From DATFJC01 sp035269445 (lineage in GTDB: Bacteria > Patescibacteriota > Patescibacteriia > UBA2591 > UBA6264), in contig DATFJC010000026.1 of NCBI GenBank assembly GCA_035269445.1, positions 1 through 11,037 on the forward strand: a stretch of DNA of 11,037 bases, read 5' to 3'. Positions within the stretch are counted from its first letter, which is position 1. Every line of letters begins with the position of its first letter. The position numbers and the translations under genes were made by a program. The notes under the pieces are model-generated. The model was not told the DNA's origin and made no database searches. It saw only the letters and a list, made by a program, of their open reading frames with translations. Shown piece by piece: positions 1 through 7,563 of this stretch.

Positions 1-177
1 TCTCATTATATAAAATTTTGGATATTTGCAGGGGCTGGTGGTATGCTTTTTTATCAATTAATATTTTATTTTTTAACAACCTCATTGAATTTATTTGATA
101 TTTTATCTAAAATAATAACAGCCTTAATCGTAGTTTTTTTAAGATTTATAATCCAAAAATTTTGGATATTTAAATAA
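1..177 (+). CDS. GtrA-like membrane protein, C-terminal fragment (5' end off the window)
   Basis: Reading frame 1 is open from the first base to a TAA at 175-177 and encodes 58 residues with no start needed, so the gene enters from the left edge. The visible part contains two hydrophobic helices and ends in the motif F-I-I-Q-K-F-W-I-F-K. This resembles the second half of GtrA-family proteins (usually about 120-140 residues with four helices), in which each half ends in a pattern like 'nF..nr.WtF'. GtrA-like proteins are thought to help move undecaprenyl- or dolichyl-linked sugars across the membrane for cell-surface glycan synthesis. The next gene starts 4 nt after the stop on the same strand, suggesting co-transcription. 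Assignment rests on a short, hydrophobic fragment, so it is probable rather than certain. Confidence 0.68.
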   Translation, partial: SHYIKFWIFAGAGGMLFYQLIFYFLTTSLNLFDILSKIITALIVVFLRFIIQKFWIFK

Positions 178-181
178 TTTT

Positions 182-1033
182 ATGCCTAAAAATTTAATTA
201 AAAAAATAATTGTTGGTTTTGTTGTTTTTTGTGTTGTTTTAGTTTTTGATTATTGGCTTTTTGCGCCTAAAAATATTTCTGAGCCAAAAACTCAGTCAGA
301 GCAATCTAATCCCACTTTACCAAAAGAAGATTCCAGTTCTCATTCTTCTCCTCTTAAACCTGAAAAACAAGAAAAAGAAAATACTAATACAGACAAACAA
401 GAAAAAGAAATTATTTTAAAGCCAGAAAAAGAATCTTTTCAAATAAGCGTTCCCTTTACAAGTCAATCACCTTATAAGACATGGGATAAGTTACATGGTG
501 AAGCATGTGAAGAGGCTTCTCTTGTTATGGCAAAATATTGGCTTTTAAATAAAAAGCTATCCAAGGAAATAGCTGATAAGGAAATTAAACAATCTGTGGC
601 CTGGCAAAAAGAGAATTGGGGTGGTCATTATGATTTAAGAGTAAAGGATACAATAACTTTAGCTAAAAAATTTTTTAATATAAAAAAAATATACTTTACT
701 GAAATAGAAAGTATAAAGGAAATAAAATATTTTTTAGAACAAGGCAAATTAGTTATAGCTCCTATGGCTGGAAGGAAATTGGATAATCCTTATTTTAAAA
801 ATCCAGGGCCTCCCTATCATATGTTGGTAGCAACTGGTTTTAATAAGGGAAATATAATTACTAATGAGCCTGGTACTTATAGGGGTAAAGATTTTGCTTA
901 TACTAATAATAATTTTTTTAATGCCCTTCATGATTGGCCTTTTAAAATTGAGAAAAAAAATGAATTAGACAAAGATCAAAAGTCTGAAGAAGTTTTAAAT
1001 GGCCTTAAAAGGATTATAATAATAGAAAAATAG
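182..1033 (+). CDS. Membrane-tethered C39-like cysteine peptidase (peptidase_C39_2 type)
   Basis: A 283-residue protein. Residues about 5-28 form one uncleaved-looking membrane helix. Residues 31-86 are a low-complexity Ser/Pro/Glu/Lys/Gln linker with imperfect K-P-E-K and K-Q-E-K-E repeats. Residues 87-255 form a papain-fold C39-like domain. The expected catalytic elements are visible: Gln95 in P-F-T-S-Q-S-P (oxyanion hole), Cys109 in G-E-A-C-E-E-A-S, His213 in P-Y-H-M-L-V-A, and Asn228-Glu229-Pro230 as the likely third member. The domain is therefore probably active outside the membrane, with the linker spanning part of the wall. Family members include bacteriocin-leader peptidases and poorly characterised envelope peptidases; no ABC exporter is fused or adjacent here, so the substrate is unknown. 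It starts 4 nt after the GtrA-like gene without a Shine-Dalgarno and ends 1 nt from the convergent PBP gene, leaving no room for a separate terminator. Confidence 0.85.
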   Translation: MPKNLIKKIIVGFVVFCVVLVFDYWLFAPKNISEPKTQSEQSNPTLPKEDSSSHSSPLKPEKQEKENTNTDKQEKEIILKPEKESFQISVPFTSQSPYKTWDKLHGEACEEASLVMAKYWLLNKKLSKEIADKEIKQSVAWQKENWGGHYDLRVKDTITLAKKFFNIKKIYFTEIESIKEIKYFLEQGKLVIAPMAGRKLDNPYFKNPGPPYHMLVATGFNKGNIITNEPGTYRGKDFAYTNNNFFNALHDWPFKIEKKNELDKDQKSEEVLNGLKRIIIIEK

Positions 1034-1034
1034 T

Positions 1035-3899
1035 TTAGGGAATGAGTTGAACTTCAATGCCATCTCCAATTAAAACTTCACCATTTTTTTCAAAAAGTTT
1101 TGCCCAAAGTTTATGCTTGCCTAATTCAGCCATGTTCCAGTAAAAGTTAATTTCTTCTCCAGCCTCAGGATTAAAAATAGTAGATAAAAGTCTAGTTTTG
1201 CCAGAATCTAGGTTTTCATTATAAAATCTAATTTTTTCTATACTAGAGATAGGGATAATAGTATTAATATTTAATGGAAAATTAGAAAGTTTAATTTCTT
1301 GGTTATTTTTAGGATTCTGCCAAATTACTTCTTTTTTAGAAGAGTTAAGAATTGAAATAGTGATAGTATCACTATTTTTATTTTTTACCTTATCGTAAGC
1401 TGTAACTTCTATTTCATGGTTACCCTTTTCTAAACCAATTAAGTTAATATCAAATTCAAAAATCTCAGATTCTTTTTGAGGCTTTATCTTTTTTATTGTT
1501 ATATCATCTATTTTATAAATTATAGTTTCTATTTCTAGGGGAGCCTTAACTTTTGTAACTAGGTTAAGTTTAGAGGTTAAAACAGTTTTATTATTTTTGG
1601 GTGATTGGATTTGTACCAAAGGCATATTTTCTATTGTGTGAATATCATCTTTTTCAGTGGGTGGGATTTGAAGTGTTAGGCCTTTAAGATGAGCTGGTAT
1701 TTCTTTTCCCTTTTTTTGAGATAATTCTTTTAACCATTGGTTAATCCCCTTTTGCCATAAATTATATTGAGGGTCTTTTTCAGGGTTTTTAGGGGCTGGG
1801 CCTTGGGGGTCATCTTTTTTAAGATAATGCAATATAGGATAGAAGTATCTAAATTCTTTTTCTAATATTAAAGACTCAGGTGTTAAATCAGTAGCTAATT
1901 TTTTAGAAATTTTATCAATTTTTAAGGTAACTGTTTTTTCCTTTGGGAGAGTGCCTTTTAAAATAGGTTTTTCTACGTATATTGGTTCAGGTTTTTCAAA
2001 TTTTAAAACAGGCTTATTTTTAAGAGCGTTTTTCATATATAGGTTCCAAATAGGAGCAGCAACACTAGATCCATCAGCCCCTTCTCCCATTTTTTTATTA
2101 TTAGTATTTCCTGCCCAAACCCCGGTTACTAAGTTTGGGGTATAGCCAAGAGTCCAAGCATCTTTATATTCGTTTGTAGTGCCAGTTTTAGCACAAACTG
2201 GTCTTTTTTCTAAAGTTAAAAAATTATTTGATCCAAATACAAAACTTCTAGCCTCATTGTCAGATAAAATATTATTAAGGTTTTTAACTGTTTCTTTTTT
2301 TAAGACTTGAACACCCTTTGGCTCTTTAACATTATCTATGATAATTTTCCCAGTATTATCTTTTACTTTTAAAATGCTTTTATAGGGTATTTTTTCTCCG
2401 TTTCTTGCAAAAACAGAAAAGGCTGATACGTGTTCTAAAAGTTTCACTTCTCCCCCTCCCAAAACTAAAGATAAGCCATATCGACTTGGGTCGCTAAAAG
2501 TAGTGTATCCCATTTTTTTAGCTAAATTTAGAGTTTCTTGAATACCTACTAAATAAAGAGTCTTAACCCCAGGAATATTTAAAGAGCCTGCTAAAGATTT
2601 CTTTATAGTAACTGGTCCGAAATATTCATCTTTGTAATTTTTAGGTTTATATTCTTTACCATCGCCTGATTTACCAAAGCTAGTTGGAACATCAAAGAGT
2701 AAGGTTTTTGGGGTATAGCCTTTTTCTAGGGCAGCTGCGTAAACTATTGGTTTAAAAGAAGATCCTGGCTGGCGGTTTCTTGTGGCTACATTAACTTGGC
2801 CATCAATAGATTTATCAAAAAAATCTTTTGATCCAATCATAGCTAAGATATTACCATTTTTAGGATTAATTGAAACTAGGGAGGCATTATTGGCATTATA
2901 ATTTTTTTCATTGCCTTGAGCATATTTTTCAATAGCATTTTTAGCAATAGTTTGTTTTTCTAAGTCTAGGCTAGTAATTACTTTAAGGCCACCTTGTTCT
3001 ACTTTTTTTTGGCCCAATTTTTCTGTTAATAATTGTTTTACATACATTACAAAATGAGGGGCAATAATATCCATTTTTCTAGGCTTAATATTTTTTAAAG
3101 CATTTTTTTCTTTCGCCTCCTCTGCTTTATTTTTCGTTATAAAGCCATGCTTTACCATAATATCAAGTATCATTTTTTGTCTTTGTAATAATTCATCAGT
3201 ATGATTGCCATAGGGAGAATAATAGGTTGGCGCCTTTGTAAGGGCGGCTAAAAGTGCTGACTCGTTAAGATTTAAGTTTCTGACGGATTTATTAAAATAA
3301 ATTTGACTAGCTGCCTCAGCACCATAAGCATTAGAACCATATGGTATTTCATTAAAATACATTTGCAGTATTTCTTGTTTTGAATAATTCTTTTCTATTT
3401 TATAGGCTAATAAAAGTTCTTTAATTTTTCTTTTAAAGGTTTTTTTAGGTGTTAAAAAGGCATTTTTAACAAATTGCTGAGTTAAAGTTGAAGCGCCTTG
3501 TACCTTAGCTCCATGTAAAATATCAACAATAACAGCTCTGATAATTGATTTTATGTCAAAGCCTTTATGGGTAAAAAAATCTGCATCTTCTATGGCAATT
3601 GTGGCATGTATTAGACTTTGAGGAATTTCTTCTAGTTGTACTATTGTTCTTCTTTGCTCAGAAAAAATTTCATAAAGAAGATTATCTCCAGTTTTATCAT
3701 ATATTTTCGTAGTTTCAGATATTTCTCGACTTAATAGCTGATTAGGATCAGGTAGGCTTTGGGATAACCATGCTAAACCAACACTTAAAATTGCTACAAA
3801 GATAAGAATTATTAATAAAAAGCTGACCCCTAGTTTTTTTAAAGGGCTGGATTTTTGTTTTATTTTTTTTCTTTGCCACTTATTTTTTTTCTTTGTCAT
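1035..3899 (-). CDS. Class A penicillin-binding protein (PBP1A-like), bifunctional, with Ig-like C-terminal extension
   Basis: A 954-residue inner-membrane enzyme that polymerises lipid II into glycan strands and cross-links stem peptides. A Lys/Arg-rich cytoplasmic tail (1-22) precedes a membrane helix (about 23-47). The GT51 glycosyltransferase domain spans about 60-245: E104-D-A-D-F-F-T-H-K-G with catalytic Glu104, Q-G-A-S-T-L-T-Q-Q at 134-142, and second Glu161 in R-K-I-K-E. The transpeptidase domain spans about 335-620: active Ser380 in S-S-F-K, S-L-N at 439-441, and K-T-G at 571-573. All key residues are present. From about residue 630 there is an extra region of about 325 residues: a segment rich in Pro and aromatic residues (683-721), then two probable beta-sandwich domains (760-851 and 856-954) that each open with a P-K-N-N motif. 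A normal PBP1A ends near the transpeptidase domain. The start ATG lies 7 nt after a TATAAT box, suggesting a leaderless mRNA. Confidence 0.96.
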   Translation of the reverse strand: MTKKKNKWQRKKIKQKSSPLKKLGVSFLLIILIFVAILSVGLAWLSQSLPDPNQLLSREISETTKIYDKTGDNLLYEIFSEQRRTIVQLEEIPQSLIHATIAIEDADFFTHKGFDIKSIIRAVIVDILHGAKVQGASTLTQQFVKNAFLTPKKTFKRKIKELLLAYKIEKNYSKQEILQMYFNEIPYGSNAYGAEAASQIYFNKSVRNLNLNESALLAALTKAPTYYSPYGNHTDELLQRQKMILDIMVKHGFITKNKAEEAKEKNALKNIKPRKMDIIAPHFVMYVKQLLTEKLGQKKVEQGGLKVITSLDLEKQTIAKNAIEKYAQGNEKNYNANNASLVSINPKNGNILAMIGSKDFFDKSIDGQVNVATRNRQPGSSFKPIVYAAALEKGYTPKTLLFDVPTSFGKSGDGKEYKPKNYKDEYFGPVTIKKSLAGSLNIPGVKTLYLVGIQETLNLAKKMGYTTFSDPSRYGLSLVLGGGEVKLLEHVSAFSVFARNGEKIPYKSILKVKDNTGKIIIDNVKEPKGVQVLKKETVKNLNNILSDNEARSFVFGSNNFLTLEKRPVCAKTGTTNEYKDAWTLGYTPNLVTGVWAGNTNNKKMGEGADGSSVAAPIWNLYMKNALKNKPVLKFEKPEPIYVEKPILKGTLPKEKTVTLKIDKISKKLATDLTPESLILEKEFRYFYPILHYLKKDDPQGPAPKNPEKDPQYNLWQKGINQWLKELSQKKGKEIPAHLKGLTLQIPPTEKDDIHTIENMPLVQIQSPKNNKTVLTSKLNLVTKVKAPLEIETIIYKIDDITIKKIKPQKESEIFEFDINLIGLEKGNHEIEVTAYDKVKNKNSDTITISILNSSKKEVIWQNPKNNQEIKLSNFPLNINTIIPISSIEKIRFYNENLDSGKTRLLSTIFNPEAGEEINFYWNMAELGKHKLWAKLFEKNGEVLIGDGIEVQLIP

Positions 3900-3906
3900 G
3901 TTTTTA

Positions 3907-3935
3907 ATTATATCTGAAAATTTTTATTTATTCAA
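3907..3935 (-). promoter_or_regulatory. Sigma70-type promoter for the PBP gene
   Basis: Read on the minus strand, a TTGAAT -35 box (3935-3930) is separated by exactly 17 bp from a perfect TATAAT -10 box (3912-3907). Seven bases (TAAAAAC) separate the -10 box from the ATG at 3899, so transcription is predicted to begin at or within a base or two of the start codon, giving a leaderless message. It is placed back to back with the tyrS promoter. Confidence 0.72.
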
Positions 3936-3948
3936 ATACTTTTTTAGC

Positions 3949-3977
3949 TTGAATCGGTTTTAAATTTAGTTTATAAT
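3949..3977 (+). promoter_or_regulatory. Sigma70-type promoter for tyrS and the downstream genes
   Basis: A TTGAAT -35 box (3949-3954), a 17-bp spacer and a perfect TATAAT -10 box (3972-3977) are present. The predicted start is near 3984-3986, leaving a 5' leader of only about 32 nt before tyrS. That is too short for a T-box riboswitch. Only 13 bp separate this -35 box from the divergent PBP -35 box. Confidence 0.72.
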
Positions 3978-4017
3978 AAAAAAACATAAATAAGCTAGTT
4001 TAAATTATATTTAGATT

Positions 4018-5208
4018 ATGTCTCAAAAAGAAAAAGTAAAAAAGTTGCTTTCCTTAAATGTTGAAAAAATAATTAATAAAGAAAGTCTTAAAAGTAGATT
4101 ATTATCTGGCAAAAAATTAAGAATTAAGCACGGAATTGATCCCACAAGCCCTAATCTTCATATTGGCCACGCTATTGTTTTATGGAAGCTAAAAGAATTT
4201 CAAGATTTAGGCCATAAAATTGTTTTAATTTTAGGTAGTTTTACGGCTCAAATCGGAGATCCGTCTGATAAATTAAATAAAAGACCTTTTTTGTCTAAAC
4301 AAGAAGTTGAAGAGAACTTAAAAGAATATAAAAACCAAATTGGCAAAATTCTGGATGCTTCTAAAGTAGAATGGCATAAAAACAATGAATGGTTTAAAGA
4401 TATAAGTTTAAGAGAGTTTGATAATTTAGCTGAACTTTTTAGTGTTCAACAAATGATGGCAAGGCGTAATTTTAAAAAAAGATGGGACAATGATAAAGAA
4501 ATTTCAATAAGAGAGCTTCATTATCCCTTGTATCAGGGTTATGATAGTGTTGCAGTAAAAGCAGATGTCGAAGTAGCAGGCAATGATCAGCTTTTTAATA
4601 TTTTAGCTGGCAGAAAAATTCAACAAGCCTACAATCAAGAACCACAAGATATTTTAACTGTTAAAATGCTGACTGGCACAGATAACAATAAAATGAGTAA
4701 ATCACAAGGTAATGTTATTTATATTAGCGATACTCCTAAAAATCAATATGGTAAGATTATGTCTCTTCAAGATAGCTTAATTTTACCTTATTTTAAGCTT
4801 TGTACAAATTACCCAAAAGAGAAAGTTAAAGAATTAGAAAAAAAGTTAAAAGCAGGAGATAATCCAAGAGATATTAAAGCAAAATTAGCTTATGAAATTG
4901 TAAAAATTTATCATGGCCAAGAAAAGGCAAATAAGGCAGCAAAAGAATTTGATAGGGTTTTTAAGGAAAAGAAGTTGCCAAAAAATACTTTTGGGTTTAA
5001 AATAAAAGAAAAAGAGTATAAGTTGGCTGATCTTATTAAAAAGGTTGGTTTTACTAAAAGCAAAAGTCAAGCACGACGCTTGATTGAACAAGGAGCTGTA
5101 AGGATAAATAAAAAAAAGATTAATGATAGGCATTTTAGCTTTGTTCCTAAAGGGGGCGAAATTATCCAAGTGGGTAAAAAAAGATTTATTAGATTAGAAT
5201 TTAAATAA
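4018..5208 (+). CDS. tyrS: Tyrosyl-tRNA synthetase
   Basis: A 396-residue cytoplasmic class I aminoacyl-tRNA synthetase that charges tRNA-Tyr with tyrosine using ATP. The Rossmann catalytic domain covers about 30-235. It has an exact H-I-G-H signature at 48-51 (in D-P-T-S-P-N-L-H-I-G-H), the tyrosine-pocket region Y-P-L-Y-Q-G-Y-D at 169-176, V-A-G-N-D-Q at 186-191, and a K-M-S-K-S loop at 225-229. A helical anticodon-binding region follows, then an S4-type RNA-binding domain at about 333-396 with the typical K-S-K-S-Q-A-R-R-L-I motif. Length and layout fit bacterial TyrRS, and the HIGH-region wording looks closer to the TyrZ branch, though that is a tentative reading. The ATG is preceded by A/T only, with no Shine-Dalgarno. 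The lipoprotein gene begins 10 nt after its stop, so co-transcription is likely. Confidence 0.97.
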   Translation: MSQKEKVKKLLSLNVEKIINKESLKSRLLSGKKLRIKHGIDPTSPNLHIGHAIVLWKLKEFQDLGHKIVLILGSFTAQIGDPSDKLNKRPFLSKQEVEENLKEYKNQIGKILDASKVEWHKNNEWFKDISLREFDNLAELFSVQQMMARRNFKKRWDNDKEISIRELHYPLYQGYDSVAVKADVEVAGNDQLFNILAGRKIQQAYNQEPQDILTVKMLTGTDNNKMSKSQGNVIYISDTPKNQYGKIMSLQDSLILPYFKLCTNYPKEKVKELEKKLKAGDNPRDIKAKLAYEIVKIYHGQEKANKAAKEFDRVFKEKKLPKNTFGFKIKEKEYKLADLIKKVGFTKSKSQARRLIEQGAVRINKKKINDRHFSFVPKGGEIIQVGKKRFIRLEFK

Positions 5209-5218
5209 TTTAAAAATT

Positions 5219-6595
5219 ATGTATAAAAATTTTTTTCAGTTTAAATTAATATTTATTATTTTAATAGCTGTTTTTTTAATTACTACTGGTCTAGGTTGTA
5301 AGACTGGCGTATCAGAAAAAGATTTAGATCCTGTTAATTTGGTTTATTGGAGGACTGATGATGATAGGGGTGACTTCTCTACTATTATTAATGGTTTTCA
5401 AAAACTACATCCTAATATTTCCATTACTTTTAAAAAAGTAAAAAAAGAAAATTATACTCAAGAAATTTTAGAAGCTTGGGCAGAAAACAAAGGCCCAGAT
5501 ATTTTTTCTATTCCCAATACTTGGCTTGGCAAATATAAGGAAAAGGTTTCTAAAATACCCTTAGGTGCTGAGTTTAGTTTACCTAAAAAAGTTACTACTG
5601 GGACAATAAAGAAAACAGATAAAATTATTGAAGAGGCGATTAAGGTCCCTAGCTTAAGGGATTTGCAAAAAAGATATGTTAGTGATGTTTTTAGGTTTAT
5701 TATTAAGGATCAAAAACAAATATATGGCTTACCTTTAAATTTAGATACTTTGGTCATGTATTATAATAGGGATATGCTAGACAGTAATAACATCCCTAAT
5801 CCTCCAAAAAATTGGCAAGAATTTGTTAAAGACGTTAAGCTTTTAACTCTTCAGGATAGAAATGGTAACTTTATTCAAAGTGGTGCAGCTCTGGGCACAG
5901 CTGAAAATATAGAATATTCAACTGATATTTTGTCTTTATTAATGATGCAAAATGGTGCTTTTATGGCTCAAAATGCTAGGAAGGCTACTTTTGATTTACC
6001 TCTTGAAAGTAATTCTAATTATTTTCCTGGGATAGAAGCTTTAAATTTTTATACTAGTTTTTCTAATCCAGCTCAACCAAGATATAGTTGGAATAGGGAT
6101 TTACCAAATGCCTTTGATGCTTTTATAAGTGGTAGATTGGGCTTTTTGTTTGGCTATTCAGATTATTTACAAGAAATAAAAAAACAAGCTCCTAAACTTA
6201 ATTTTAGTATTGCCAGTGTTCCTCAAATTAGTGATTCTTTAAAAAATATTAATTATGCTAAATATCCTATAGAAGTAGTTTCTAAAAATAGTTCTTATCA
6301 AAATGAGGCTTGGGCTTTTCTTCTTTACGCTAGTAAACAGGACAATGTTGAAAGTTTTCTTGAAAAATCTAAACACCCAACAGCTCATAGAAATTTAATA
6401 AAAAAACAATTAGAGGATTTTGATTTAGCTCCTTTTGCTAACCAAGTTTTAACTGCTAGTAGTTGGTATAAGGGGAGTAACTATAATTTAGTTAAAGAAG
6501 CATTTAATGGTATGATTAATTCTGTTATAACTGGGGCTAAGTCTAGCAAAGAGGCAATTGAATATGGAGTAAACAAAATAAATTTGACTTATTAA
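5219..6595 (+). CDS. Extracellular solute-binding lipoprotein (SBP_bac_1, sugar-type)
   Basis: A 458-residue secreted lipoprotein. Residues 1-26 are a lipoprotein signal with lipobox T-G-L-G-C, placing the lipidated Cys at 27. The mature part resembles family 1 (sugar/oligosaccharide) binding proteins: an opening strand V-N-L-V-Y-W-R at 39-45; the hallmark I-Y-G-L-P-L-N-L-D-T-L-V-M-Y-Y-N-R-D-M-L at 168-187; P-K-N-W-Q-E-F at 196-202; F-I-S-G-R-L-G-F-L-F-G at 302-312; and S-W-Y-K-G at 415-419. Such proteins normally deliver ligand to an ABC importer, but no permease or ATPase gene is visible here. Instead a pilin-like gene begins 1 nt after its stop, suggesting a linked surface role or translational coupling. 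The ligand cannot be read from sequence. No Shine-Dalgarno precedes the ATG. Confidence 0.9.
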   Translation: MYKNFFQFKLIFIILIAVFLITTGLGCKTGVSEKDLDPVNLVYWRTDDDRGDFSTIINGFQKLHPNISITFKKVKKENYTQEILEAWAENKGPDIFSIPNTWLGKYKEKVSKIPLGAEFSLPKKVTTGTIKKTDKIIEEAIKVPSLRDLQKRYVSDVFRFIIKDQKQIYGLPLNLDTLVMYYNRDMLDSNNIPNPPKNWQEFVKDVKLLTLQDRNGNFIQSGAALGTAENIEYSTDILSLLMMQNGAFMAQNARKATFDLPLESNSNYFPGIEALNFYTSFSNPAQPRYSWNRDLPNAFDAFISGRLGFLFGYSDYLQEIKKQAPKLNFSIASVPQISDSLKNINYAKYPIEVVSKNSSYQNEAWAFLLYASKQDNVESFLEKSKHPTAHRNLIKKQLEDFDLAPFANQVLTASSWYKGSNYNLVKEAFNGMINSVITGAKSSKEAIEYGVNKINLTY

Positions 6596-6596
6596 T

Positions 6597-7139
6597 ATGA
6601 AAAAAATATTTTTATTTATAATATCAATTACTTTTATTTTTTTAATATTGTTTCCATTGATAAAGGTAGAAGCTGCTGAAGAGTATTCTAGAAATTTAAG
6701 TAATGGACGCGTAAGCACTTGCACACTTTTAGATGATTCATCAGAAGGTTATCAAAGTTATAAATGTACTTGTCAGGGGGTTAATCAAGTAGATGATTGT
6801 AGGGTAGGCAATATTATCTCTGATCCTATTTGTGCATGCTGTGGTGATTGCACATTAGAAAACTTTCTTGGAATTGCTATTAATTTAGCTAATTTAATTT
6901 TTAAATATTTAGGAGTAGTAGCATTGGTATTTTTTGTAGTAGGAGGGGTAATTTGGATAACTTCAGGCGGTAGTCAACAAAGAATAGATACTGGTAAAAA
7001 CATTTTAAAAAATGCTTTAATAGGTATTGTAGTAATAGTGGCAGCTACTCTTATTATTCGTTTATTAACTGATGTTTTAGGGGTAGAAGAGGGTTATTTA
7101 GATAGACTTCCAGATCAAGAAGAATCCCAGAATGAATAG
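6597..7139 (+). CDS. VirB2/TrbC-like T4SS pilin-family protein 1, with Cys-rich ectodomain
   Basis: A 180-residue protein, the longest of four tandem paralogues. Residues 1-26 form a Sec signal with a likely cut after V-E-A. An ectodomain (27-90) carries eight Cys (42, 57, 59, 68, 79, 81, 82, 85), enough for four disulfides or a metal site. The shared core follows: helix 1 at about 98-120 ending G-G-V-I-W-I-T-S-G-G-S, a basic cytoplasmic loop with K-N-I-L-K-N-A, and helix 2 at about 138-160. The tail (161-180) is acidic. The signal-helix-loop-helix plan matches VirB2/TrbC-type pilins, which are widespread in CPR genomes. Function as a pilus subunit or channel is inferred; a minor or tip subunit is possible given its unique Cys-rich part. 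It lies 1 nt after the lipoprotein stop, so the two are probably translated together. Confidence 0.83.
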   Translation: MKKIFLFIISITFIFLILFPLIKVEAAEEYSRNLSNGRVSTCTLLDDSSEGYQSYKCTCQGVNQVDDCRVGNIISDPICACCGDCTLENFLGIAINLANLIFKYLGVVALVFFVVGGVIWITSGGSQQRIDTGKNILKNALIGIVVIVAATLIIRLLTDVLGVEEGYLDRLPDQEESQNE

Positions 7140-7171
7140 ATTGTAATATTAAATAATTTAATAAAGCTTTT

Positions 7172-7513
7172 ATGAGTTTAAAATTAAGAAAAATATTTTA
7201 TAGTTTTGTAATATTTTTATTAATAAGTCCTTTTAAGGTTTTAGCTCAAAGTAGAACTGAACTACCTCAACCATTAGGGGGTAAAAATATTACTGAGGTA
7301 GCAACTAATATTATAGAGACTATTTTAGGTTTAGTGGGAGTTTTAGCTTTAGTAATGTTTATCTATGGTGGTATACTTTGGATGACTTCAGCTGGTAATG
7401 AAAAGCAAGTCAAAAAAGGAAAGGATACCTTGGTTTGGTCTGTGTTGGGTTTGGCAATTATTTTTTTCAGTTATGCTATTTTACAATTTGTATTAGACGT
7501 TTTAATTCAATAG
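7172..7513 (+). CDS. VirB2/TrbC-like T4SS pilin-family protein 2
   Basis: A 113-residue protein, the shortest paralogue. Its Sec signal peptide (1-25) ends V-L-A before Gln26. A short extracellular segment (26-45) leads into helix 1 (about 46-68), the conserved turn G-G-I-L-W-M-T-S-A-G-N-E at 66-77, a basic loop K-Q-V-K-K-G-K, and helix 2 (about 88-111). It stops almost directly after helix 2, so there is no tail. It departs from the others in having A-G-N rather than G-G-S after the W-x-T turn, and in lacking the K-N-A motif before helix 2. It starts 32 nt after paralogue 1 with no obvious promoter or terminator between, so it probably belongs to the same transcript. A pilus or channel subunit role is inferred from family resemblance. 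Confidence 0.83.
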   Translation: MSLKLRKIFYSFVIFLLISPFKVLAQSRTELPQPLGGKNITEVATNIIETILGLVGVLALVMFIYGGILWMTSAGNEKQVKKGKDTLVWSVLGLAIIFFSYAILQFVLDVLIQ

Positions 7514-7528
7514 TTGTGGATAATCTTT

Positions 7529-7557
7529 TTGACACTTATTTGTTATAGTATTAAAAT
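7529..7557 (+). promoter_or_regulatory. Strong sigma70-type promoter for pilin-like genes 3 and 4
   Basis: A perfect TTGACA -35 box (7529-7534), a 17-bp spacer and a TAAAAT -10 box (7552-7557, one mismatch to TATAAT) lie in the 130-bp gap after pilin-like gene 2. It is the closest match to consensus seen in the intergenic regions and implies independent, probably high, expression of the downstream pair. Confidence 0.75.
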
Positions 7558-7563
7558 AATTAA

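Noticed and set aside
3978..4017. T-box riboswitch or attenuator ahead of tyrS
   Set aside because: The predicted leader is only about 32 nt with no stem-loop or terminator, far too short for a T-box.
4885..5169. Minus-strand open frame of 94 codons inside tyrS
   Set aside because: It lies wholly inside the S4 and C-terminal coding part of a confidently assigned tyrS; its Phe/Leu/Ile-rich product is the expected antisense of Lys-rich coding sequence. The same reasoning removes the open frames at 749-931, 1951-2145, 6488-6724, 9519-9740 and 9660-9914.
7514..7528. Terminator after pilin-like gene 2
   Set aside because: No stem-loop with a U-run is present before the next promoter, so read-through from the upstream unit into genes 3 and 4 remains possible.
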